Positions 1 to 13,053 of a DNA stretch of 64,000 nucleotides are shown here, one piece after another. A program made the translations under genes and the position numbers. Under the pieces are notes generated by a model that saw only the letters and a program-made list of their open reading frames with translations, had not been told where the DNA came from and ran no database searches. This DNA is from Morchella semilibera (lineage: Eukaryota > Ascomycota > Pezizomycetes > Pezizales > Morchellaceae), in the NCBI GenBank assembly GCA_009192285.1, contig CM018603.1:6631613-6695612 (forward strand), given 5' to 3'. Numbering within the stretch: position 1 is the stretch's first letter; each line of letters starts with the position of its first letter.

Positions 1-2834
1 GGGGGAACCGCTGTAGCTGGGGGAACCACTGTGGGTGCCGGAACCTCATCCTCCCCCTCTCTGATATTGAGAATAGCACTCGCTACAATAGTCGAAGTAG
101 ATATGCACAAAAACAGAATAATTAACCTAACAATTTCAACCCCATTTTCGTAATTCTCCAGCCATGCCCATAGTTCCAAGTAGCTAGTAGCCCAAGTAAT
201 TAACCCCGGGCCACCGAATGAAAGAAGTAAGAACGCCAACACAGCGGCGGTGTAGACCCTCCGGTCTATCACTGTCCGAAGAAACGTTCGAGTAGGTAGA
301 GTGAGAAATGCCATACTCAGAAAACAGACTATCCACGGTGCGTAGTTCATGTTGCCCCAGGTGGCCGGGTACGCCCAGTCGTAGAATATAATGGTCAAAA
401 CACCCATCCCGAGGGGGTAGCCAAGTTGAAGAAAAGGCCTTATCTTCCTGCTCGGTAGCATATCTGGTGATATCAGCGGAGGTGGTGCGCCATAGGCGAT
501 ATGTGGGATGCTGGTTGGGAAAAGTTTGAGCCTAGATAATGGCTCATGCTTGGCCTCCCACTGCTGATGACAAATTGATTGTATGGCTCGGCGGTATCTT
601 TTTCGTTTGAGGACCCCCGGAAGATCGTATCCTGTGTATGATACGTCGGAATCAATCATCTCAATATCAAATGGTACGTCTGTGTTTAGCAGATCTGGTA
701 GGCAGTAGGTGAGCCCAGAGGGCCTCGCGTTGAATGCAGTTTCCGCAGCTGCCATTTGGCTGATAAATGCTTCAATAGCGTCATGAGACGCCATACGTAG
801 AGGTGGGAGGGTTCGAAGCAACTGAGTTGCAGCAAAAGAGGTGAACTGAAGCTGAGCTGTACCAGGAAATCGCTGCTCAATAAACGGATAGGAGCCCCAA
901 CATGCTATGAACAGGGCACTGTTCTTTGAGAGGTCTGTGTACGTCATTGGGGATTCCATTATGTAGTTGTAAAGTGACCATTCTATAATTTCACCCATCT
1001 CACCAATTCGAAAAGCTAATCTTTCATGGTTTGGAGAATCTATAAATTCTGCAGTTGCATCTGAGACGAGCCACCGCATACGTCTTGGTGTGTTCATAAG
1101 ATTATACTCAACCGGATTTTGAGCGTTATCACTCAGATCCAAGTCTAATCGTCCCTGTTCCCTGATCCATATCTGTTGCACGATGAACCCTATTAGTTAG
1201 CCATAATATCTAAACTAGAGCTGGGTATCAATTCGTGAGCTTACGCAGGTATTAAGATAATGGCCCAGCTCATGGGATATAACAATAAAGACAAGGTAAA
1301 ATAAGTGTCCAATGGGTAACCTTTCATTATACATGTGTTCAATCAAATCGAAAAGTTTTCCATTCAATTTCACCCGAGTGGGGTCAACATATCTGTTATG
1401 GACGCCATACTCTGTTATTATCTCTGGCCCAGCTATACTTGATTCCACATGATTTATTGGGTCCCTATTTCCCGCGGCGGGTGGTACGCCTTCCAAATCA
1501 TCATCTGTTGTATCAGGGTACTTAAATGAGAAGGTCTCAGTTTGTTGACTGTATGCAGATGAATTATCATACGTCGGGGGTCCAATATTCTCATAATCAG
1601 TTGGTTCAAGACTAGGGACTGGCGTGCTAATGGTATCCTCTAATGAGTGTTTTGTTGGTGTGATGGCGATCTCCGGGAAGGTCATTCTAATAAGGCCCAT
1701 GATACATGCAACTATTCCAGAAGACCATCGTTAGTATAAAGAAGGTAAATCTCAATTAACTATAATGAGTGTTGCAACCAACTTACCTTCTCCAGCGGTT
1801 GGTGGACCTTCAGTTTCGAACTTTTCACCGGTGTCGTTTTGAAACCTAGTAGGGTGCGCACGGCAAATCCACACGTAATGTCTCGCAACCTCTGGTAAAC
1901 TGAGAACCCGTCTCGCAAGTGCAATAAGTTGGTATATATAGTCTGTTTCCTCTAGGTAACCGCAAGTACCCTCCGAACCTCTTCTTAGATCAACGATATC
2001 TAATCTTGGCCAAAAATTCTCATCGTCATTGATTTGGTACTGCCGTTCAAGTAGCTCCGCAGGCGTCTGCCCATTTTCACCAGGTAGTATTGGACCGCTA
2101 ATCATCGGAACTTTATCTTGGGTCGGCATATCACGAAATATCTCGGTGGGATTGTCAAGATAAGTTGTTCTGGTACGCCCTGGATTTAGACCTCCTGAGC
2201 TCAGTAAGGCAGCAATACTAGCTCTAGTATTGGGGTCATTCGAAGCCTCGGTTGCCAGAGTTTCTAGTAATTCCCTATTTCGCATCCCCCTAGTTGGCGG
2301 GGGTAGTGCATTGGTCCTTTCCCTAATCCATGGGTCAGGTAGAGGGTCAGATGCACCATACTCTGGCATAAGGCTCTCCATCTCCCAATCCTCAAGCGGC
2401 AATGGTGCCTGAATACCGGGAACAAAGTTAAAATTTGTATTCCTGTAGCCTACACCTAGTGGCATTGGCCTGATGTCGAGTGGAGCCCCTCCGTCCATTC
2501 TTCTATTAACTTCTGCAAGTATATTCCGAGCATCTAGACGATGTCTGTGGCTGTTTAGCCCAGAAATCTCGATGAGAATACTGTGGAGCTGGCTAGCTCC
2601 GCAGACCGTAGCCATATTTTGGAGTTGCGGTGCCCTCGTAAACTTGAGTGCCTCGTCGAGAGTTCTGATGGTTCTGAGTTTTTCGCCGAGTTGGTGTAGC
2701 AAAGTAGCAAATCTAGTCGGGTCGTTGAAACTCACCTTGTACTTCCAGAACCATTTGTCGATCTGCTTTTGTGTTTCGACTGATGAAAATCTGTCGGCAT
2801 TTTTCCAATAAACATCCTCGCCACGTTTTGCCAT
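1..2834 (-). CDS. Putative HExxH metallopeptidase-like multi-pass membrane protein (3' end beyond window)
   Basis: Exons read as complement(<1..1172, 1245..1711, 1787..2834). Both introns are GT-AG; the first has a TACTAAC branch point. The ATG at 2834 opens a 349-codon first exon. I do not recognise a named family. Residues 1-350 are soluble and mostly helical. Exon 2 is Ser/Thr/Pro-rich, then has a short hydrophobic stretch ending in HELGH (residues 496-500), a zinc-peptidase-type HExxH. About 60 residues on, GEMGEIIEW (562-570) could give the third ligand, a layout that resembles some uncharacterised fungal putative peptidases; that link is inference from memory. At least four hydrophobic segments lie in exon 3 (codons read from about 470 down to 30), followed by a Pro/Val-rich tail leaving the window. 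An alternative is a membrane protein with a chance HELGH. Confidence is good for the gene, low for the function. Confidence 0.7.
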
Positions 2835-3709
2835 TTTCGAGTGGGTATAGGTAGGTGTTGATGGGTCCTAATTCGGGGAAGAAGCAGGGAAGAGCTTAAG
2901 TCGGTGACTTGACTAATATAATGAATGGCCTATGGAAGAGTTTCACTTTCCATCTTTACAACAAAGGAATTATCCGAGCTAGCTAGATGCTGTAGGTTGC
3001 ATAAACAAAGAGTGAGAGTGTGCGTATATGTAGTATGGGAACTCATGATACATAAAAGACAAAGAAGTACATGGATTATGCTGATGGTTGTCAAGGTTAG
3101 GGCTTTTGAACACTCCTATGTACATACATGTAGGTATTCCGACATTACACTCTATACATAAGTACATGTACATAATGTAAAGTATGTATATACTTAACTG
3201 CACATGTGGATATTGATTATCTGTCAAGGCTTATATAATAGGCTCGAAAGCCTAGAAAGATAATCGTTCTGAATTGATTATGTGGGGTACTAATCGGAGT
3301 GATAGTTGGTCTAGGAGTAGCGGTGCACTGATAGTTCTGTGAAAGCTTTTGATAAAATGGTATTAAGGAAACTCCTTACCTGGTTAGCCCGTATTTGACC
3401 TAACCCTACCTTAATCTACCTACTAATTATTTATACGTACCCACAGCAGAAATCCCTTATAATCTTAGTCTCCGTGCTTGCAAATAAGTCGAGAAATTGT
3501 ATATTGGCTGGATCTTGTTGGCACAATGGTTGATTGATTAGAAAACGAGGGGAAGCGGGTGGGCCCCCTTTTCACCACTAATGACCGATAAAACTTGATC
3601 TATATATCAGATCTGAGGCGCATCACGCCTTTACTGTAAATTCAAGCTACTAACTTCGATATTATTAAAGTTCCCAAAGCCGTTCCCTCAACTCATCAAT
3701 CATTATTCA
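2835..3709. other. Intergenic: promoter of the HELGH gene, downstream of the nuclease gene
   Basis: No supported ORF. The stretch is AT-rich and carries TACATGTA-type palindromes near 3125 and 3165. It lies 5' of the minus-strand gene starting at 2834 and 3' of the nuclease gene ending at 3710. Confidence 0.6.
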
Positions 3710-4764
3710 CTAGAAGCCAGTCTTCCCCTCAAAGATCATATTCAACCATGCCGCCAGCCTCACCCCGCCCTTCGCAATCTGCATCTCTACAATCTCGGTA
3801 CTGCCCTCATAGTACGCACCGCCAGCGACCTCAGTCCCGTTGACCTTTTCCGGCCCCTCCTCAAGCACATACCCACACACCAATTTATTCGAATCCTGAG
3901 CCCACTTTGCTGCGCTCCTCGCTGGACCATCACCTTTAACATCATGGTACCGGATCCAATTGTTAACCTCACGCTTGAAATCACCCGCGTTGACTTTGGC
4001 AGCAAGGTTATTTGCCCAGCCCAAGGAGTCAGTGAAGGTGGGAGTGCTGTTGGTAACGTTGAGCATGAGGTTGGGGATGGAGGTGTCCCAGACGGCGTGC
4101 AAGTTTGTTGACTTGCCCAGGAAGGTTACGGCAACATCGTTGGCTCCAGCACCGTATGCTTCGGTATGAACTGGTGGGATGTTAGTGAGATACATATATC
4201 GTTGGAACCCAAGGTGAGCTTACGAGGTTGTGTGATGTCGCCGAGAAACTGGGAGACGTTAGTACTGTTATATTTTAAAGGAGCTGCCGAAACAGTAGAG
4301 ATACTGACATGAATGAGAAATCTCAGAGCATCCCTCTTGTCTATCCATTCAACTTTCTTGCTTTGCAGTCTTGCAGTCTACACATTGTTAGTCCACTTAC
4401 TAGCCTTTCCGGCTGAGGATAAACTTACATAGTTTGCAATGGCGCTCACAATACATCCCTCTGGTGGGCAATCTCCCGGATACTCGATCTTACACGAATG
4501 TGGCGGTGGATCATCATGCCCATTCACGAAATGATAGCCTGAAGAGAAAGCGCCTCCTTCCGTATATCTATAGCTGTCTGCCCAAGTCGCTATATTGCCC
4601 ATATACGTTGGGGTCGTATCATTGAGATAGTACTGGACCTTCTCAATCGTACCCGGGAGAAGATATGTCTGCGCCAGGAGTCCCACAGTCTGGTGGCCCA
4701 ACTGCCCCCAGGCAGAGACGAGGGAGGGTGTAACGGCGAGAACAGCAGGGAGGAGGAACTTCAT
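3710..4764 (-). CDS. Secreted S1/P1-type zinc-dependent nuclease
   Basis: Exons complement(3710..4170, 4224..4248, 4309..4377, 4429..4764); 891 nt, 296 residues. It is predicted to hydrolyse single-stranded DNA and RNA outside the cell or in the secretory pathway. The start at 4764 was chosen because it gives an 18-residue signal peptide that ends exactly before WGQLGH, whose Trp is the N-terminal zinc ligand in P1 nuclease; a start further upstream would spoil this. All nine expected trinuclear-zinc ligands are visible: the mature Trp and His of WGQLGH, Asp in ATWADSY, His in YHFVNGH, His and Asp in FLIHFLGDITQPLH plus its last His, and His and Asp in NLHAVWD. The FLIH...PLH motif is assembled from three exons, including a 25-nt microexon. 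Length is typical for the family. Membership is very likely; substrate preference is not shown. Confidence 0.93.
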
Positions 4765-6524
4765 TCTAGCGATTTGGCAGCACAGGAAGATACGACCCAA
4801 AACCCACAGATGAGCTGCGCATACTGCTCTACTTAAGCACTTCACAAGACCGCCATTATTTATCTCTTTTACTCTGCTGAGCGAGGATATGTAAACAAAC
4901 CGCCACTACGGAAGAGACCGTTCGAACTCGGTATCCACCGATACGATAACAAGTTTGTTGAACTTCCTAATGGAGTTGGAGTTGAGATCCCTGGACTCCA
5001 ATTAACTTTGAAAGGCTTATATCCAATCGAGTGTGGAAGGTGAATTATTTGCACTCGAGGATCTTGATCCTTGATTGGACAAACATTTTGGGCCCGCAAT
5101 AACGAGGCTGGTGGGAGTTACAGTTCTTTCCGGCCCAAGACTTTGAAATCTCGCGGTTAAAATCCAGGTTCATATCAATAGTCTGATGTGATGCGGAGGA
5201 GTGTGCATTAGTACACATTCCAGTGCCAATTAAATAGAGGTAGGGTATTAAATTAATCTACATGTAGTTAAGCTTACACAGAACGCAGAACGTTGCAAAG
5301 AACTATACATTTTACCAGTACATACTGAACTCGAAACTATATTTAACAAACATTCCAGTACAATCTCCCAACCACAATTAAAAAATTTCTCATAACTCAT
5401 CAACCACCTCCTACCCGCACACCCTCTCTCTCGATCATTAGGCTTTGCCCACTGAACTCACAAAACACACATCTTGCACATATAGGATAGATAGATAAGC
5501 TAAATATGCAACCTTAAACACAATAGAAGACAACAGGATCAAACGCATAAAGATAAAGAATAAATAGGTGGAAAACAATGCGTCTAACATCATCTCGAGA
5601 AAGAAAGAAAGAAAGAAAGAGAACCATCTAACCGCTGAAGGAGAAAAGTAAGAGTAAGTAACACTACACCTTGTCCATCTACAGACCTTCCCGCCAGGCC
5701 CCATCCCCTGTCCCATACTCCTCCTCCCCTCGACGGATTGATAAGAAGAAAAATGTGAAGCAAAAGAAAGGCTCCAGAAAAAGGCATTCGCAATTGCAAT
5801 GAAAATAACAAGCAAAGCAGGCAAACAAGCAAGCAAGCTAACAAAACATAACAGGCAAGCACGCATAAAAAGGATCCCACAGAAAAGAAAAAGAAGAAAA
5901 AAAGAATTAACACCAGAACCGCCCGGAAGTGAACCCGCCGCGCCAGCGCAAAACCCCATACAAAATCGAATGATGAAAATAATAAACCCCAAGAAAGCCC
6001 TTGAGAAATAGAAGCCGGGAAAAAAAAAATGATAAAACTCCACCTGAGAAGAAAAGAAAAGAAATTCCCCTTTTCAGTCTCGCTACTCAGTCGATCCACC
6101 TTCGTATGAGAGAAGAGTGTTGAGGCAAAGAGGGAAACGTCATACTAAGAATACACAAAACATCCTCCACGATTACCACTTGCCAATTCCTACCCTTCCC
6201 TACCGTCCCTGTCTGTCCATATGCTGGGTTGCGCCCATACCATACATCTTGTCAGGATCCCCACAAATAACGGCCGGGGAGGAGACGATAGACAAAATAT
6301 AGAGTGAGAAAGGGGGAAGAGAAAAGACAATAAATATGAAATCCCATACACGGAAAAAATCCTTGAAAACAAACCCCGAAGGAAAGAAAAAAAACATGCG
6401 TAATGATACAGTTTCCCAAGAAGATAGGAAATAAAAAAAACAAAATACCAAAACCTGAACCCTAAGCCTCCGCGAAATGACACTTGGTCTTCAGCCAACG
6501 AGTGGATGAGCAATAATCCACCTT
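4765..6524. other. Intergenic: nuclease promoter and 3' flank of the demethylase gene
   Basis: No convincing gene. From about 5280 to 6480 the plus strand is strongly A/purine-rich, so the minus strand is T-rich. This produces hydrophobic, Phe/Leu-rich spurious ORFs on the minus strand. The right part probably includes the 3' UTR of the demethylase gene. Confidence 0.6.
5599..5621. repeat. (GAAA)n microsatellite
   Basis: About six tandem GAAA units inside the purine-rich intergenic stretch. No function seen. Confidence 0.85.
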
Positions 6525-9500
6525 TTACGATCCAGCCCTCCGCCTCAGCCCAAAGTCTGCTGCAGTTCCCAGTCTCTTGAGCTCCTCCACACTAATGTCA
6601 CCATCCTCAACAGTCTCAGGAGCTCCGTTGACTGAAGTGCCACTGCTAGCCTTCTTCTCAGCTGCTGGGGACATTGATAGCCCGGTCTTTGCCACTTTGG
6701 GGCTACTGATGTCCGCAGTACCTTCCATAAGGACATCCTCATCTTCGTCTGCCTTCTTCTTGTAGTTTTTGTTGTTTCGGTTGTAGGTAACCTTGGGCTT
6801 ATGAACTCTATATGCCGGATTTGGATACTTGGCCGGCACAGCACTGGATGTCACATTGGCGATGGTGGTGGCTGGAGTAACCTCAGTCGGGGCGGCGGCA
6901 GGAGTAGGAGTTACTGGCGCAGCAACAGGCTCGTCATCAAAATCGGCAGGTGGTGCCATTATCATAGGATCGTCGGGAGTGTTGGAGCTGCGGGAGCGGG
7001 ACTTGTACGGATGTTCGTCTAGAATTGAGAGATCCAAGTCGAATTCATTTTCTGTAAGGGGTGAAGTATTGGTTGAGGAAAGGGCGACAGGAGGAATAGA
7101 TTTGGCAGGGGTGGAAGGAGGTCCCGAGGCAACGATAACTGAAGTCAGAGATGGAGTAGCTGGAGATGGAGCATCGTTTGGAATGATAGCGGAGGCGGTA
7201 ACTTTGACTGCCGACGTCACCACCATTGGTTTTTTACAAACGATAACATCTTCCAGTTCTTCCTGCTCATCATCAACAACCACCTCATCACCTACTTCAT
7301 GTTAGTGGGCAGTTCCTATAAAAAAGAGTTGGAATGAGAATACCTTGAGAACCGGGCCTCGGGGTAGAACTGGAATCATCTGCTAGCGAGCGCCAAGGAT
7401 CGGAGCGAGATGCAACAGCATACTTCCTTCTCGAGGTAGCAGGCGCAGACTTCCTTCTTGTAGAAACCTTGGCAGGCTTGGAAGCAGAAGGGACATTGAG
7501 ATTCGTAGAATTAATGGTGGACTCTCTCCTCGCGCGACTAGCAATGCCCGGTGTAGTTACCTTTGCAGGCATAATTGTAGAATTTCTCCTGGCACTACTT
7601 CTTGAGGGCTTAGAAGTGGGAGTTTTGATCTTTGCAAGGTGCCAAGTATCATGATGGCATTTGGTCTAGGAGATAGTCAGAATTAATCTACTCAAAGCTG
7701 GTGCCAAACATACCTTGAGAGCCTTGCATTCCTCGCAAGAAGGCTTTCGTCCTTGGAACCCAGCAGGGCGGCCAGAGACTCCCAGGGAGTCCTTGGCGCC
7801 TCTGACTTTCTTCGGCGGGGTGTGTTCCTGACCATGGTCATCACCGTCGATTCTAGACCTTTTCTGACCATTGCTTGAGCCAGCACCAGATGATTCACGA
7901 GCAATATCGTTTTCACCTTCATTATCCAGGCTTGGCATAGGGGCGGTTCCATCAGTGGTCATCTTTAGAGAGTCTAGAAGTTTGCCCTTGTCTTTCTCCA
8001 GTTCGGTTTCCTCGTCACCATCGTCTCCCTCGTCACCTCCATCCCTTGCCTCATCTTCGCGTTGATCTCTTTCTTCAGCCTCACGAAGGGCTTCGTCGGC
8101 CTCAGGCTGGAGCTCCTCGGGTTCGCGCGGAGCATCATCTTCAACCTCATGCTTGACCGTCGCTTTACCTTTGCCTTTCCCTGAGTTGTCTGCTGTCGGT
8201 AAAACACCTCCATTAGCTTCCAATAAAGCGACAAGTTCAGCGATTTCGGCTTTGTGTTTGCAACCGGTTTTCTTCATGCGACAGTTCTGGCAGCCGGCCC
8301 TGGCAGGCCCGAGGTTCGACTCCTTAGCAACATAGATAGAACCATCCTTAAGAGTAAATGCTTCACCATCACCTCCTTCGACTATGTGGCCAGACTTCCC
8401 TTTATTTTTGCGTTTCTTGGCAGAATCTTCGGTAGAGGTTTTCTTCGATCCAGTTGGGGTCTTAAGTGGTGTCTTATTGGGGCGGCCTCTCTTCTTGCTT
8501 GAAGACTCAATATCGGCTTCACCCTTGCGCTTGAGTTTCTTGGGTGTTTTGGTGTTTCCATGTGATCTCGACGCAGAAGCCTCCCCGCTGGACTCGCTAT
8601 CTCCAGGCGTAGTCGAAGCCCTCGTCCGTACCCTCAAACCTTCTCGCCTAGGTGCCTCAGCCCTCCTAGCCTCCTCAATCTTTAAACGTTCAAGCCTCCT
8701 CACTTCCGCTTTGCTAGGGCCCTTCTTTGCCGTCTCCTCGGGAAACCATTTTCCTTGAGCCCACTCGGGAACCCTCTCGCCAACTGCCTCGATTTTGTGT
8801 GCCACACGCTTCCAGATACACCACCGACCAAACTTCTTGATCCACTTCAAAGGATCCTCGCTGCAAGGGGTTGGAATCGCACGCTTAACAGCGTCAATTT
8901 GTCTGGCGGTTAAAGTCGGCCTTCCCGGACGGAGAGAATTCTTGATAGAGCCGCAAGAAATCAAAGCGGTTCGAAGCAAGAAATTGCAGAGATCAGGAAG
9001 GCCTTCGAGCTCTTGTCGAGTATACAATGGCCTTCCTTTCTGAACACGAGATGTCTTCTGCCTGAGTACGCGGCCATGCGCGAGGGCCTTGTCAATTTCG
9101 TCGGGGATCGGATCTTTTGTGAGGTAGTAATACAACGTGTGCCACATAAGAGTTGTATATTTAGGGTAGCGCTGGTTAAGCTTGGTATCGGTCACGACTT
9201 CGATCTTTTGAATAGCCATCTGTTTGGTGTAATGACTACGAGTGAGGAAGTTACCACCAATGACAAGACTGTCCTTCGGGGTATAAACGGCGTGAATCCA
9301 CCCGGATGGAATAAACATAGTATCCCCCTTGTTAAGCGTGACAAGCATGCACGGGTCATCACACAAACGGGGGAAGAAAGTTGTGTTCATTTCGGGATCC
9401 ATGGACCACCGCTCGTAAGTCTCCAGGTTCTTTTCAGTAGGTGGAAGGACCAAGAAGACCTTTTGCCCTTCGTAGATGTGATAAAACACAGATGAACCGG

Positions 9501-12500
9501 CAAAATCGATGTGGAAATCAGTGAAAGAGTCGGCAACAGACATGAGGCTAGGCAAATCTTGTTAGTAAATACAGATTTAATGGGCGAGGGGCTATGACAT
9601 ACACATATTTCCCAACATGCGGCTTCACATCGTTCTCATTTGATGGGCGCCAGACTTTATCAGAAAGATCCAACTTCCTGACAACCTCCGGTCGTGAGAT
9701 CTTCGCTCCGAGCGGAGTATTCGTCACCTCACAGCTGATACAGTTGTAGATATCAGTACGTTCTTTGGTCTCAAAGTAACGAACCAAATCATCCATATTC
9801 CATTTGTCCTCCTTAGTGGTAGACTGTCGAAGAACGTTGATCATCTCCACCTGCATCTGCGCCCCAACGAGTTCCCCAACCTTGCGGACACTCAAGCCCT
9901 TGGGAATGATCATGTCAAGGCAGTCGGCTCCTTCGCGACGCTCCTTAACATCATACTCGCCTTCAACTAGCGTCTTCTTGATACGATTGACTTCTTTCTG
10001 GTCAAAGCCCCCATTCTCAAGAGTTATTTCAGGGGAGTTTCCTTTGACTTTTTTATTGCCCCTTTGGTCTTGGTTTGTGGTTGGAGAGCGTGGAGGTGCT
10101 GGCGGTGCTTGTAATTGCACATCAGGATTCTCAACCGGAACCGGAACAGGAAAGCTGGGCTCGGGAGTTATGGACATGTTGAGATAATCTTGTTCAGTTC
10201 GTACCTGCTGACTTGGTGTCGGCTCGCTTGGTGGCTGCTCATCTTTCGGCTTCTCCTCGCTGAGATCGATCCACGGAGCGGGGTTTTCCGTTGCAGGGAC
10301 AACAAAAGGTTGGTTCCATCCAGTCGGCATATCGTCAATGAATTCAACGGTAACTTGCTCAGGCCGTAGCCGAGGAAGAGTGTCGGCAGCGAAAGTATGT
10401 GTACGGTCACGAATGATAGCCACGTAAGGGTGAAGTTTACTATCATTAGGGTTCTTGATCGGAGCGGAGGATCCGTTATGAAGTGCATTGTAATCGATCG
10501 CAGTTGTAGCACGAGTTGATGTGCGTTTCACTAACACAAAATTAGATATAAAAAAAAAGTAACTGAGGGTATAACTTACTTGTAGACTTCCCATACTTGG
10601 GTTCACAGGGAGCACAGTAGAACTTATCAATCCTTTTGACTGTTGTGTCATCTAATTTCAGGCAATGGGAATGGTACCACTTCCCACAACCATCACATCC
10701 AATCCAGGCAACCTGGTCCAGTCTAAAACCAAATGAGTCACGATATTTGGTATCGCATTCTCCGCATATTTCATTATCAGGATCCCCTGGTTCGCGCGAC
10801 AACTCCCCAGATGGCGAGACAATAGAAAGCTGCCTACGCTCCTCCTGAATTGGTCCAGAGCCAGTAGCAGCGGAATCTCCAAGCTCAGCTTCTTGGGAGG
10901 GATCAAACGCAGTCACAGGGAGCCCATTATTCAAGGAATCTCCAAGGCCAAAAATTGGCTCGTCACCGACCTACAGTCGCCATTATGTTAGTAAGGTTGA
11001 AGATACAGCCAGTCCCTCCTCCATATACTTACAGCTTGGGCAAATTCGAAATCCTCATTCTCCTTGATCATAAGATCTTCCTCAATCTCCTCCACCACCT
11101 CGGGATCCATCAGTTGGACATCAATGGTAGGGATATCGGCATTGGCCTTCTCAGCAACCTCTTCACTTAATACGACCTCTTCATTTGGAGAAATAGACTG
11201 AGGCATTGATTCGTCCGTGACCTCTTCAACGGCCGGCACGCTACCCCCACCCCCAGGAGTTGATATTTCCATTTCTGCGGAAATACCTTTAGTAAAGATA
11301 CAGCTGGGAAGATGAAAGTAATGGAGTAGTTTTACCATCAGGAATATTCTTCCGCATTTCTACATCCTCGGATATGGGAACCTCTTGCTTATGTGCCTCA
11401 GTTCGTTCTTGGCTTGTCTCTAGTACTGCGAAATACATATTAGCATCTCAACTCACAAGTAAAGAAGTAATTGCTCAACATGAGTCGAAGGTCAACAAGC
11501 ATACCGATGGCGCCACTATCAGGTGATGGTTTGCTAAAAATAGAAGCTGATTCTTCTGTGGACTTAGAAGCTAACTCTAGATTTTGGATCAGCGTATAAA
11601 AACATAAAAAATTGTATACTAAGACCCGGGGAAATTAGGAGAATTTAATACCTTCATTAAGCACCCGAGCGGTGCTTCCATCAACGGGGGCCTCCATTTC
11701 CTTAGGCACTTCTATATCCTTCATTACGCTGTCTTCAGCAGCCAGCTGAGCATCAGGCGTATTATCAGATTCATTCACTGCCGGAACATGTTCAGTAACA
11801 ACGCTACTAGATTGAGGTTCCTTAACACGAATGACTTCTTCAGAGTCTGGTGGGATTGCTTCTGGGGGTTCATAAACCGGCGAATTTGGACGCGATGGAA
11901 AGGGAGAGTATGCCGGCGAAGGGCTTGGTGGATCCGTTGACTCAATTGTAGCGGATGTTATGGGGTTCTGTCGTACTGGTGATATTTGAGGGGCCCCACC
12001 ATTGACGTTTATCACATCTGAGATGTTGCTCTCTGCCGGCTGGGCCTTGGCCTCGGAGGGTTTCTCAATCTCGGCCGTGTCCTTGATAGGACTCAAAGCG
12101 CGAGCACGACTCTTACGAGAGTTCTGGCGATTTGAAGCCGCGCCACGTCCGCGGGCAGAAGTATTACGCGATCCACGACCATCACGCGATGACCCCGCAC
12201 CCTTTCCGGTACCTGCATCTTTGGGGGCGGCATTTTCTTTCGCGTCTTTCTTTGCCCGCCCTTTGTTTGAACGTTCCGGTCTGTAACCCGCAGTGACCAG
12301 AGGGAATGACAGCTGTTTTGAACGCGGGGAAGCTGCCCGGCCGAGTGGCGGGGCAGAATTAAGGTAGCTATCACCGATGGGTGCGGGGGTCTTGACCATC
12401 ACCGGCGACTTCATCGGTGGCTCTAAGCGAGTAGCGGACGTTCGGCGCTCAAAGCTATATACTGTACGGAAGCTATCATTATTCATCGCGTGGACATTCT

Positions 12501-13053
12501 GGGATGGATAGGCGGTATTGTAGTTTCCGTTCCGCGTAGTCGGATAACCGTCAGCAGACCATGTTGCGGAGACAAGGCCGCTCGGGCTCGAAGAGGAGGG
12601 AATTGAAGTGGAGCGCAAATTAGATGGCTGTGCTGCTGTAGGCGCGTGCGAAGCCGACTGGGACCGTGAAGCAATAAAGCTTGGAGGAGCAGTTGAGAGC
12701 GCAATGTCCGCGAACATCTGCATAGGGTCATAATCCGCGGGGGGGTTTTCCATGTTGTAGCGCGAAGTCGTGGTGAAGGACGGATATAGTGATTGTCGAG
12801 CAGGGGCGGAAGAAGAAGACGCTGCAGGAGGTGGTGGTGGTGGTGGTGGTGGTGGTGGGGGTTGAAGATTGTTTGGTACATGTTGTGAAGGAGGTTCATC
12901 GCTCCTAGACGTAGATGCCATTGTAGGGGCGGGAAGAGGCGACAGAGGCTCTACGTAAGACTTTGCGAATTCCGGTGGTGGAGTCCTGTAGCCAAAACGA
13001 GAGCCGTAAGGCATTTTCGTTTTATATTCGTCCATTTTATCAGGTTCGGTCAT
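6525..13053 (-). CDS. jhd1: PHD-JmjC lysine demethylase, JHD1/KDM2 type
   Basis: Nine exons: complement(6525..7291, 7344..7665, 7714..9547, 9603..10530, 10580..10970, 11033..11274, 11336..11425, 11505..11576, 11652..13053); 6048 nt, 2015 residues, far longer than yeast Jhd1. ATG at 13053; an ORF extension to 13083 would start at TTG. It is predicted to remove methyl groups from histone H3 lysine (H3K36 in characterised relatives) using Fe(II) and 2-oxoglutarate. A C4HC3 PHD finger lies at about 670-724. The JmjC core has the Fe ligands His1054 and Asp1056 (DFHIDF) and His1127 (GWIHAV), with the KDM2-like context LMSVADSFTDFH. The N-terminal 600 residues are disordered, Ser/Pro-rich, with a run of 12 prolines. 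The C-terminal part has Lys/Glu-rich linkers and two C-x2-C-x6-C motifs (about 1461 and 1646). Exon 9 has two in-frame acceptors (AAG, TAG). The first four introns are supported by phase and sites only. Confidence 0.9.

Noticed and set aside
4765-4845. Upstream start for the S1/P1 nuclease
   Set aside because: It would bury the signal peptide behind 27 extra residues. The start at 4764 puts the cleavage site directly before the zinc-binding Trp.
5438-6099. Long hydrophobic minus-strand frames that look like membrane proteins
   Set aside because: Composition is Phe/Leu-rich purely because the strand is T-rich. No motif, and the region fits a 3' UTR and promoter.
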